DNA of 64,000 bases from CAIJXB01 sp964455905. GTDB lineage: Bacteria; Chlamydiota; Chlamydiia; Chlamydiales; Rhabdochlamydiaceae. A program made the position numbers and the translations under genes. How positions within the stretch are numbered: position 1 is the stretch's first letter; every line of letters starts with the position of its first letter. Shown piece by piece: positions 8,281 to 16,301 of this stretch. The stretch is taken from assembly GCA_964455905.1 (NCBI GenBank), contig CAYVYN010000001.1, positions 372,001-436,000 on the forward strand, given 5' to 3'. The notes under the pieces are model-generated. The model had not been told where the DNA came from. It saw only the letters and a program-made list of their open reading frames with translations, and searched no databases.

Positions 8281-9063
8281 ATGAATCAAGAAAAGTGGGA
8301 ACTATTTGATAAAGAGGGGTGGATTTTAGGTCCTCTTGAAACTGATGAAGAGCTGGAGAGTCGTAAACTTGAAGTTGATTCGAAAAAAGATTTTATTAGG
8401 GATGGCTCTTTAAAGGCACATCAGTTAACGCAAAAAATTTACAATTTTCAGTTTCTCAAAGCGCCTATTTTTTATAGTAATAAACAGATGCTTCCTTGGC
8501 AAGGGGCTGCTTTTTGGATTTATACAGAAGAAGGAAAGTCTTTTCCTGTAATCCAAATGCGCACAAATTATAATAGATGGTATTTTAGGTCTTATGATGA
8601 ACAAGAGATCCTAGCGCATGAGTTAGTTCATGCAGCTCGTTTTGCGTTTAAAGAGCCTTTTTTTGAAGAAATTTTGGCTTATAAGACTTCTAGTTCGTGG
8701 TTTCATCGCTTTTTTGGTCCCATATGTATTATTCCTCAGGAGGCTACCTATTTGATTATTTTAGTTTTAGGTGGTTGTTTGGGGTTTGCTCTCTCTGGTT
8801 GGATGTATTTTTTATGGATTCCGTTTGTGTTTTTTTTGAGTCTTTTAGTTCGCCTTTGCGTTTTGCAGGCTATTTTTTTCTTAGCCACTCTAAATCTTGA
8901 GAAAGCAGGGTGTTTGGGAATATCTAGTTTATCTTTTTTATTTCGGCTTACTGATAGAGAAATCTTTACAGTGGCGATTACCCCCCCTTCTCGCTTACGA
9001 GAAAAATTGTTAAAAAAGAATAGTGGACGGTTAAAAAGACTTATTGAGAGGTTCTTGTTTTAA
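8281..9063 (+). CDS. Membrane protein with HExxH zincin motif, unknown
   Basis: A 260-residue protein. The N-terminal 140 residues are soluble and contain H113-E-L-V-H117 followed by FKEPFFEE, as in zinc metallopeptidases where a downstream glutamate is the third ligand. Residues about 155-215 hold two or three membrane segments separated by short loops (LVLGGCLGFALSGW and WIPFVFFLSLLVR), and a basic tail follows. The layout suggests a membrane-anchored peptidase-like protein. There is no family I can name, and activity is not proven by the motif. The start at 8281 has only a weak purine-rich stretch (AAAGAAG) upstream. It is transcribed away from topA across about 170 AT-rich bases. Confidence 0.72.
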   Translation: MNQEKWELFDKEGWILGPLETDEELESRKLEVDSKKDFIRDGSLKAHQLTQKIYNFQFLKAPIFYSNKQMLPWQGAAFWIYTEEGKSFPVIQMRTNYNRWYFRSYDEQEILAHELVHAARFAFKEPFFEEILAYKTSSSWFHRFFGPICIIPQEATYLIILVLGGCLGFALSGWMYFLWIPFVFFLSLLVRLCVLQAIFFLATLNLEKAGCLGISSLSFLFRLTDREIFTVAITPPSRLREKLLKKNSGRLKRLIERFLF

Positions 9064-9187
9064 ATTTTACCGTTTATAAGCTTTGTCTTTTTTAGTCGTT
9101 TTTTCGGAGATTCTTGATGATAATTACGATATGAAGCATAATTCCTTTTTAACTTAAGGGATCATTCGAATAAGGTTAGGTGTTTTT

Positions 9188-10447
9188 ATGACAAAGACAA
9201 GTAAGTGGTTAGTGTGTTGTTTAGGTGTTTTTTCTTTAACATCTGCTTTTTTCTCCTGGAATTTACATCAGACAGTTAGATCCATGGGTAAGGAATCAAA
9301 AGCTGTTTATAGCGCTCTTTTTCCCGAAGTTATAGAGAAAGTAAAAGAACAAGAGATAGTTGAGAAGTGGGATAATTCTCTTTGCTCTTCTTTAAAAGGC
9401 GTTCCTTACGGCGAAGATCTTGGCATGATTAAGAATGTCAAAGAAATTCCTCTAGAAGGAGTTGTTGCCCCACATAACGCTTCTATTTTAGAAGATAAAG
9501 ATGGGTATATGCTTTTTTTTCGCTATGATGTGAAAGATCGAGTCAAGATTTTGGGAGTGTCTACTCCGGTTAGAGAGAAGATTCCATTTGTCAGTAAAAA
9601 AATGCCTTACAGAACCAATATTGGAGTAGTTCGTTTAAATAAAGATTTTAAGCAGTGTTCTCCAGTGCAAAGAGTGGATACCGGTAGTGATTTTTCTGAA
9701 GATCCAAGGGCTTTTAAAGCGGGAGATGCAGTTTACGTTTCTTATAACGATATGCAAGAAAACCCTATGTATAGTAGGACTATGCGGTTAGCTTCCCTTG
9801 ACGCAGAAACTTTAAAAACGCTTTATACTATAGATATCGATCAGCATATTCAACACGTTGACCAGGTAAACCACATAGAGAAAAATTGGGTTCCCTTTGT
9901 TGTTAAACAGCCAGACGGATTTGAGAAGATTTTTTTTGAGTACGGCATTAACCCGCACAAAATTATGAGGATGAAAGATCCTAAATCTAATGAAATGGAT
10001 CACCTTATTTTTCCTCATGAGGTTTCTTTACAGAAAATGCCTTGGAAATCTAAGTGGGGCCCTTTTAGAGGAGGCACTCCTGCTAGGCTCGTTGATGGTC
10101 AATATCTTGCTTTTTTTCATACCCTCTTTTATGAAGGAAAAAGACCTTGGTATGTAATGGGCGCGTATACTTTTGAATCTACTGCTCCGTATAGAGTTAC
10201 AGCGATTTCCCCTGCTCCGATTTTATTTAAAGACATTTACAATACGCCAGCTAAAAACACAGCGCATTCCAATAAAAGAGCTATTTATCCTGCTGGAATA
10301 GCCCTAGGCGTTGAAGACGGAAAAGATGTTGTGTATGTTTCTTGTGGAGAAAATGATTGTAAGGTGAAGCTGATTACTTTTGATAAAGAAGCTTTATTAG
10401 CTAGTTTGATTCCTGTCCCTCTTTATAAGAAGGATTCAAAAGAGTAG
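9188..10447 (+). CDS. Exported five-bladed beta-propeller protein, GH130/GH43-like
   Basis: A 419-residue protein with an N-terminal signal peptide or anchor (LVCCLGVFSLTSAFFSW). The body resembles five-bladed beta-propeller glycoside phosphorylase/hydrolase relatives: PHNASILEDKDGYMLFFRYD, then SEDPRAF with an acidic pair, EKNWVPFV, YGINPHKIMRM, FRGGTPARL and LAFFHTLFYEG. Such proteins act on mannosides or are fused to glycosyltransferases, and the substrate here cannot be told. Export suggests action on the cell surface or in the inclusion. The 3' end overlaps the convergent rpoN gene by 47 bases. Confidence 0.7.
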   Translation: MTKTSKWLVCCLGVFSLTSAFFSWNLHQTVRSMGKESKAVYSALFPEVIEKVKEQEIVEKWDNSLCSSLKGVPYGEDLGMIKNVKEIPLEGVVAPHNASILEDKDGYMLFFRYDVKDRVKILGVSTPVREKIPFVSKKMPYRTNIGVVRLNKDFKQCSPVQRVDTGSDFSEDPRAFKAGDAVYVSYNDMQENPMYSRTMRLASLDAETLKTLYTIDIDQHIQHVDQVNHIEKNWVPFVVKQPDGFEKIFFEYGINPHKIMRMKDPKSNEMDHLIFPHEVSLQKMPWKSKWGPFRGGTPARLVDGQYLAFFHTLFYEGKRPWYVMGAYTFESTAPYRVTAISPAPILFKDIYNTPAKNTAHSNKRAIYPAGIALGVEDGKDVVYVSCGENDCKVKLITFDKEALLASLIPVPLYKKDSKE

Positions 10448-11717
10448 CATTTTTTCTTTGTGCTCTACAGGGAATGTTGAGAAGATTACGGTATTTAGTA
10501 ATAGTTCTTCTTGCACAAGGAATACCCATTAATTGCATTTTTTCTAAAAGCTCTCTATCTGATAGAGGGCTTTTTTTATTTTCTTCGGCAATTAATTTAT
10601 GAAGGAGTTTCTGCGCTTCATCACAGGATATGTTTTCGCTTAGGCTTTTTGCGAAAAGAGTTTTTAAGGAAAGAATCCCTATAGCGCACGAAAGACTTTT
10701 ATTTTCGATCGCTCGGATGATTGTTGATTCATGAAGGCCGATTTCTAGGCTTGCTTCTTTTATTTTGAGAGGTTTTAAGCTGGTATTCATTCCTTGAATG
10801 TAGTCTTTTTGTTTATCAACTAGATACTCTGTTACTTTTTGAATTGTTTTTTTTCTTTTTTCTAAGGCATTAATTAGCCATCTTGCTTCTTTTTGGTATG
10901 TTTTAATTGTTAGAGTGTCTTCTTTGGACAAGGAATGCTCGTAAAGGTAATTGTTTTCTTTTAATTTAAATGAATCAATCACTTTAACAATTAGTCGAGA
11001 ATCTTGCTCGAGTACATAGATGTCCACCGGAATAGGCGGGGCTATTTTTTTTTCGAATTTGTATCCAGGAAATGGATTCAACCGCGCTATATCTTTTTGA
11101 AGGCATTCTTTGATGAAGGTCGTTTTTTTTCCTGTTTTTTTCTGTATGGCAAGGAAGTTTTTTTCTACAAGATCATTCCAGTGGTTTTGGATAAGTAGAT
11201 AGCTAAAGGAGCTTTCTTTCCCTTGAGCTTTTAATTGTAAAGCAAGACTTTCTTGAATATTAGTAGCGGCTATTCCTGGGGGATCGAATTCCTGGATCTT
11301 TTCAAGACAGGCGGAAAAGTCTTTTAAAGAAAAGCCGTTAGGTAAAGCTTCTTTTTCCATGCTATAGAATCCTGTTTTATCCAAATTCCCAATAATCCAT
11401 TCGGCTAAAGGAATTTCTTTAGAGGAAAATACTTGATGTGCTTGATTCATCAGGTGTTCAAAACACGATGTTTGGTAAGCTACTTGATTTTCACAGTCGC
11501 TAAATTGTTGATAATAAGATTCTTTTTTAAAGAGATTATCAGGTTCTTTTTTTTCTAAATCTAAGAAGGGATTTTGCGTGATTTTTTCTTCTAGCCAAAT
11601 TTCTAGCTCTTCTTCCCCCATTTGTAATATTTTTAAAGACTCTTGCATCGCAATCGACGGTTGCATGGTCTGTTTTTGAGAGGGAATAAGTCTGTGATTG
11701 TAGCCAGGTTGTCTCAT
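10401..11717 (-). CDS. rpoN: RNA polymerase sigma-54 factor
   Basis: A 438-residue sigma-54. The glutamine- and leucine-rich region I at the N-terminus (MQPSIAMQESLKILQMGEEELEIWLEE) contacts the activator. The core-binding middle and the helix-turn-helix region follow (KIKEASLEIGLHESTIIRAI). The RpoN box is ARRTITKYRNLLNIPCRAQRK, near the C-terminus. It recognises -24/-12 promoters and needs an AAA+ activator, which is not in this window. It lies directly downstream of uvrD, as remembered in Chlamydia. The start at 11717 has no good Shine-Dalgarno sequence, so translation may be weak or coupled. Confidence 0.95.
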   Translation of the reverse strand: MRQPGYNHRLIPSQKQTMQPSIAMQESLKILQMGEEELEIWLEEKITQNPFLDLEKKEPDNLFKKESYYQQFSDCENQVAYQTSCFEHLMNQAHQVFSSKEIPLAEWIIGNLDKTGFYSMEKEALPNGFSLKDFSACLEKIQEFDPPGIAATNIQESLALQLKAQGKESSFSYLLIQNHWNDLVEKNFLAIQKKTGKKTTFIKECLQKDIARLNPFPGYKFEKKIAPPIPVDIYVLEQDSRLIVKVIDSFKLKENNYLYEHSLSKEDTLTIKTYQKEARWLINALEKRKKTIQKVTEYLVDKQKDYIQGMNTSLKPLKIKEASLEIGLHESTIIRAIENKSLSCAIGILSLKTLFAKSLSENISCDEAQKLLHKLIAEENKKSPLSDRELLEKMQLMGIPCARRTITKYRNLLNIPCRAQRKNATLLNPSYKEGQESN

Positions 11718-11795
11718 AATTACATTTATTTTTTTATTAATGCTGATTAATTTATAAATGCGACTTATGTTTATTCTTGTCTACATAAAATTATT

Positions 11796-13928
11796 TTAAG
11801 AGTAATCGTTTCCCTTTGTTAGTTTAGCGTATTTAGCAGACAAAGATCGGGTTTTATTTTCTTTTATAAAGAAAACGTCGTATGTAAGGCCTATAGAAGT
11901 TGTATACACTCTTTCTAGAGTCCCTGGTCCAAAATCTTTATGAAAGACAGAATCACCTTCCTCTAAAGACTCAGGCTCATAAAAGTCGTCTTCTTTTCTG
12001 TAAGAATAGCTAGGAGATGATGAAAGTGTTTTTAAAAATTTTGTCGGGATTTCTTGTAAAAATCGACTAGGAGTCATATCTCTTGAACTACCCCATAAAA
12101 AGCGCATTCTTGCTGCTGTAAGATAAAGATGTTCTTTTGCTCTTGTGATCCCAACGTAACAAAGTCTTCGTTCTTCTTCTAAAAGAAGAGGTGAATCCTT
12201 GGAATTAAGGTGGGGAAAAAGACTTTCTTCAAGACCCACTAAGAAAACTATCGGAAATTCAAGCCCTTTTCCACTATGAAGAGTCATTAGTTTTACGCAG
12301 TCATCAGGCTCTTGAGCGCTTTCAGCTGAAGGTTTAAGGGCTATTTCTTCTAAAAATAACGTAAGGGAAGGAGTTTCTACTTCCTGTTGCCACTCGACAG
12401 CTTTTGCGATAAGCTCTTCAATGTTTTCTTTTTTTTCAGCGTAGGTTTCTAGATCTTCTTTAAGGTACTCTATGTACCTTGATTTTTCTACTGCTGTAAG
12501 AAGTAGCTGGCTAACGGATTTTCCTTCTTTATTTTCTTGTCTTAGTTTCTCTATCAGCTCGTAGTAATCGTATAATCCTTGCAGCTGTTTTGCAGAGAGT
12601 TTGACGTCAGCTGTTTTGCTTAGTATTTGTTTGCAAAGAGGAAAGATTCCTATGCCATTTTTGAGCGATGTTTCTTGGAGCTTATCTAAAGCGGAAGGGC
12701 CTATTCCTCTTTTGGGGATGTTAATGCTTCTAGAAAAGGCTAGAAAGTCTGTGTCAGAAAGGAGCATTCGAAGTAGGGCTAAAATGTCTTTAATTTCTTT
12801 TCTTTGGTAGAAAGAAAGACCTCCTATAATTTTATAGGGGATCTTTGCCCGAAGTAGAGCATCTTCAAACGTTCTAGATTGGAAGTTTGTTCTATAAAAA
12901 ATAGCGCAGTCTTTATAGGTTGCTGTAGTGTTTTGATAGAAATGCTGTATTTTTTGAGCGACAAATTCGGCTTCTTGCTTCTCATTATACGCAATATAGA
13001 GTCCTATTTTTTCACCTTCTGCTTTGGTGCTCCACAGGTTTTTTTCAAGACGTCCTTCGTTGTTTTGGATCAAAGCATTGGCCGCTTCTAAAATGGTGTT
13101 AGAACTTCTATAGTTTTGTTCTAAGCGCACCACCTTTGTATTTTTATAGTCTTTTTCAAACCGTAAAATGTTTGCTATATCCGCTCCTCTCCACGAATAG
13201 ATGGACTGATCCGGGTCCCCTACTGCAAAAATGTTATTGTGTTTTTCTGAAAGGAGTTTAATGAGCAGATATTGAGCATGATTGGTGTCTTGGTATTCAT
13301 CAATCAAAATAAAGGTCCATCTTTTTTGGTAGTGGGCTAAAACATCGGGAAATTCTTGAAATAACTTTACCGTAAGGAAAAGAAGGTCATCAAAATCAAG
13401 GGCGTTATATTGTTTAAGCTTAGTTTGATAAAGCCGATAGATCTGCTTAAAAGGCGTGAGAGTATCCGAGATTTGATCGGGTTCTGAAAGATCACTTTTA
13501 GCTTGAGAGATTTGTTTTTTTGTTGTTTTTAACAGGTTTTTATCTTCTTTAATCCCGAGCGTCGAGAAGCACTCTTTTAAGGCTTTTTCAGAGTCATCTT
13601 CGTCCAAGATAAGGAAGTCTGTTCCATAGCCTAACTTCATAATAGATTCTCGCAAGATTCTTGCGGAAAGACTATGAAAAGTACTTGTTAAGACATGGGT
13701 ATTTGCAGCTTTAAGAATACGATGCTTCATTTCTTCAGCAGCTTTATTCGTAAAGGTAACTGCTAAAATTTCAGAAGAGGGAATCCCGATTTGTAAAAGA
13801 TGCAAAATTCGTTCTGTGACCACTTTTGTTTTGCCAGATCCAGCTCCAGCTAAAATAAGCATGGGTCCTTCAATGTGCTCTACTGCTTTTTTTTGTTCGG
13901 TGTTGAGTCCTGTTTGGGTAGCTTGCAT
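11796..13928 (-). CDS. uvrD: ATP-dependent DNA helicase UvrD/PcrA
   Basis: A 710-residue superfamily 1 helicase that unwinds DNA in excision and mismatch repair. Motifs are in the usual order: LNTEQKKAV (Q motif), Walker A AGAGSGKT near residue 28, AVTFTNKAAEEM (Ia), LIDEYQDTNHAQ (II), VGDPDQSIYSWRGA (III), VVRLEQNYRSS (IV), MTLHSGKGLEFPIVFL (V) and EERRLCYVGITRA (VI). The C-terminal Tudor-like end is present (EGDSVFHKDFGPGTLERV). It lies 14 bases after the DMT transporter gene and 78 bases before rpoN on the same strand. Confidence 0.96.
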   Translation of the reverse strand: MQATQTGLNTEQKKAVEHIEGPMLILAGAGSGKTKVVTERILHLLQIGIPSSEILAVTFTNKAAEEMKHRILKAANTHVLTSTFHSLSARILRESIMKLGYGTDFLILDEDDSEKALKECFSTLGIKEDKNLLKTTKKQISQAKSDLSEPDQISDTLTPFKQIYRLYQTKLKQYNALDFDDLLFLTVKLFQEFPDVLAHYQKRWTFILIDEYQDTNHAQYLLIKLLSEKHNNIFAVGDPDQSIYSWRGADIANILRFEKDYKNTKVVRLEQNYRSSNTILEAANALIQNNEGRLEKNLWSTKAEGEKIGLYIAYNEKQEAEFVAQKIQHFYQNTTATYKDCAIFYRTNFQSRTFEDALLRAKIPYKIIGGLSFYQRKEIKDILALLRMLLSDTDFLAFSRSINIPKRGIGPSALDKLQETSLKNGIGIFPLCKQILSKTADVKLSAKQLQGLYDYYELIEKLRQENKEGKSVSQLLLTAVEKSRYIEYLKEDLETYAEKKENIEELIAKAVEWQQEVETPSLTLFLEEIALKPSAESAQEPDDCVKLMTLHSGKGLEFPIVFLVGLEESLFPHLNSKDSPLLLEEERRLCYVGITRAKEHLYLTAARMRFLWGSSRDMTPSRFLQEIPTKFLKTLSSSPSYSYRKEDDFYEPESLEEGDSVFHKDFGPGTLERVYTTSIGLTYDVFFIKENKTRSLSAKYAKLTKGNDYS

Positions 13929-13942
13929 AGCGCTAGGATTCC

Positions 13943-14842
13943 TTATGTTTTTCGTTCCTCTTTTTTAGCTTTATATAAAATGTAGAGGTTACTACTTATA
14001 ATAAAGGCTGCCCCAATTAGGGTCCATGAATCAGGGATGATATTCCACCAAATAAGATCTAACGCTAATACCCAAATAAAGTTTGAGTAGTCGATAGGTG
14101 CTAGTGTAGATGCTTTTGCGTAACGTAAAGCTTGCGCTAGAGTGTATTGCGCACCTGCTGTGATGAGACCAACTACTCCAAATAAACCCCAATCTTTCCA
14201 AGGCATCGGCTGCCAAGAGTTTAAAAGAAAAGGAAAAGTCGCAAGCATCATGAGCACGTTTGGATAAATAGCAATAGCTAGGCTGTGTTCTGTTTTGGTA
14301 AGGCCTCTAATCAGGATTTTATTTAAAGATCCTAAGATCGTTCCAGCTAAAATAATGAGAGATGTTATTTGAAAAAGAGACGTGCCAGGCCTTAAAGCAA
14401 TAATTATTCCTAAGAATCCAATGAAAACGGCTAGCCATTTGTCTTTACTTACGGCCTCTTTTAAAAAGATGGCGCTAAATAGAATCATGAAAAAAGAGGA
14501 GGTATAGCTGAGTGTATAAATCATTGTTAAAGAGGTTAACGAAAAAGAAAGCATGAAGGTGTATGTGTATGCTAAGTTAACAAGTAATCGCACCGCATGG
14601 CGTCCTTTTTGGTTTGTGTGAAAGACTTGTCTAAAGCCTCCTTGAAAGAAAATAGCAATAACTAAGGGGATAAGTCTTGTAGCTCCTCGAAGAAAAGAAG
14701 TTTGAGGAACAGAGTAGGTACCCATTAAGTGTTTCACAAAAGCATCTGAAAGAGGATATAAAGAGAGGCCTAATAACATGAGAAGGGTTCCGAGTAAAGG
14801 CTTATGCTGCCACCTTCTATCAGTCGATGCGATTTGATTCAT
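13943..14842 (-). CDS. EamA/DMT-family transporter
   Basis: A 299-residue membrane protein with about ten hydrophobic segments in two repeated EamA halves, typical of the drug/metabolite transporter superfamily. The start is placed at ATG 14842, which has GAGG seven bases upstream; a longer frame to 14932 has no such site. Related intracellular bacteria use this family to import S-adenosylmethionine or other metabolites from the host, but the substrate is not shown by the sequence. It is followed after 14 bases by uvrD. Confidence 0.82.
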   Translation of the reverse strand: MNQIASTDRRWQHKPLLGTLLMLLGLSLYPLSDAFVKHLMGTYSVPQTSFLRGATRLIPLVIAIFFQGGFRQVFHTNQKGRHAVRLLVNLAYTYTFMLSFSLTSLTMIYTLSYTSSFFMILFSAIFLKEAVSKDKWLAVFIGFLGIIIALRPGTSLFQITSLIILAGTILGSLNKILIRGLTKTEHSLAIAIYPNVLMMLATFPFLLNSWQPMPWKDWGLFGVVGLITAGAQYTLAQALRYAKASTLAPIDYSNFIWVLALDLIWWNIIPDSWTLIGAAFIISSNLYILYKAKKEERKT

Positions 14843-15210
14843 CAGAGTTCCTCTTTTGCTTTTTTTATGTGCTTCATTATGCCACAAGAAACATAAAGAA
14901 CAACAAAAGTTTTCTCTTGATTTTAGTATCATTTATAGGTTTTTTAGAGATCAAAAATTTTGAATTAATAGCTCAGAGCTTTTTTTACAAAAACTGATTT
15001 TGCAATCTATTTATTTGTCATTTTTCTCGAGCTGCAGATTCTAACCTTGGGGCCCTAGAGGGTTTCCGCATGAGTAAATAGAATATGTGAAATTAAAAAT
15101 TTTAAATATTTGATTTTGTGATTTTGTGTTTTCAGTTTTAAATTTGAATTAAAAAATCGGATAATTTAGCCTGCCAGTTCATTAAATTTAGTCTTAAAGG
15201 AAAGGCGATT
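14843..15210. other. 368-base intergenic region between divergent genes
   Basis: AT-rich DNA between the divergently transcribed transporter and the toxin-like gene. I see no gene, RNA or repeat in it. A GATAAT at 15160-15165 could be a -10 box for the toxin-like gene, but no convincing -35 box accompanies it. Confidence 0.4.
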
Positions 15211-15855
15211 ATGAGATGTTCTGAGGTATTTTCTAAGTTTGTCGTTATCTTAATCATGTGCTCTTTTATCGCTCATCAGCTGTGTGAAGTTGTTGCCACA
15301 ATCTATCCGATCGAAGTACAGCACGTAGAACTGGAAATTCCTCAAATATTAGAGCAAAAAGATTTACAGTTTTCTTATGATGATATTCTTAGATTACTAT
15401 AACTCTATAGAGGAAGATGAATTTGGGAAAAAATACAGTTCCAATCAAATAGAGAACGTTAATCATTTTATAGTTTTTTTAGCTCGACAAGAGATGCTTC
15501 CTATAGAAGAGGAGGAAAGCTTTGATTTAGAGAACGACATCGAAGAACTTTTAAATCCGGATTAGATTTTTATGGATATAGACTTGATGCTTATCGAGAA
15601 GGAAAGTATGACATCGTTCCTGCCATTTATTGCAATACAAGAGATATATTTCTTTGTAAGAGCTGTTTAAAAAAGAAAGTTCATCAAACCAAAAAGTTCG
15701 TAAAGAAACACAAGAAAAAGATTATTACGGATTCTCAGTCCGGGATTTATTTTAATAGATTTGGAGGCCAAGATATATTCGGTTCATCGGGAAGAGGTGC
15801 GAGATTTGATCAGAGAGGTAACTTTATGGGATTTTTACAGTCAAGGAAACAGTAA
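15211..15855 (+). pseudogene. Small secreted toxin-like protein interrupted by two frame changes
   Basis: One 214-residue protein is recovered only by joining three frame segments. Segment 1 (15211 to about 15390, frame 1) has a signal peptide (KFVVILIMCSFIAHQLCEV), then an acidic region. Segment 2 (about 15392-15550, frame 2) reads DYYNSIEEDEFGK and onward. Segment 3 (about 15556-15852, frame 1) reads GYRLDAYREGKYDIVPAIYC, a Lys-rich stretch, GIYFNRFGGQDIFGSSG and FMGFLQSRKQ. Removing the A at 15391 and adding one T in the run at 15549-15552 restores a continuous frame. The stop overlaps the start of a small acidic gene, the arrangement of toxin and immunity genes. The toxin class is not recognised. 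It may be a decayed gene, a sequencing error pair or a recoded gene (see findings). Confidence 0.7.
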
Positions 15856-16058
15856 TGAAAGAGAAAGGGTTTGATATAATTATTTTAAGTGATGAGGGAT
15901 ATGAGGAGTTGTGTGCGGAAATTTATTTTGATATGAAATTTATTGCAATAATTACACAAGAACAAGGAATAGAAAATGCTATTATTGAAATAGATCCTTT
16001 TGCAAGTGAATCTAAATTTAATTGTTTAAAATTTATTGATATTTTACAAGTTGCATAG
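15855..16058 (+). CDS. Small acidic protein, candidate immunity protein
   Basis: A 67-residue protein whose ATG overlaps the stop of the preceding toxin-like gene by one base (TAATG). It reads GFDIIILSDEGYEELCAEIY, then FIAIITQEQGIENAIIEIDP. It is acidic, with alternating beta-strand-like segments, like many small immunity proteins of polymorphic toxin loci. The similarity is a remembered pattern, not a search result. It is intact while the upstream gene is broken, as expected if loss of immunity would be costly but loss of the toxin is not. It could also be an unrelated small protein. Confidence 0.65.
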   Translation: MKEKGFDIIILSDEGYEELCAEIYFDMKFIAIITQEQGIENAIIEIDPFASESKFNCLKFIDILQVA

Positions 16059-16301
16059 TCTAGTTTGGAGAAAATGAAAAAAGTTCGGTAGTTAATGTTT
16101 TTTGTTTTTTTATGAGAGTTTTTTTGAAAAACACCTTGTGGCTGTAAAAGCCTCTTAATATTTTAAATGTAAAAAAAAACACATTAACCGTAACTGGGTT
16201 TTTCTATTACATTTTTTGGCTAGAAAAATTCCCTTATCGGGTCATTTGGGCCTTCTAACCAGACGAAAGAACTCTTGAATTTTTATTTCCTTTGTACTGT
16301 C

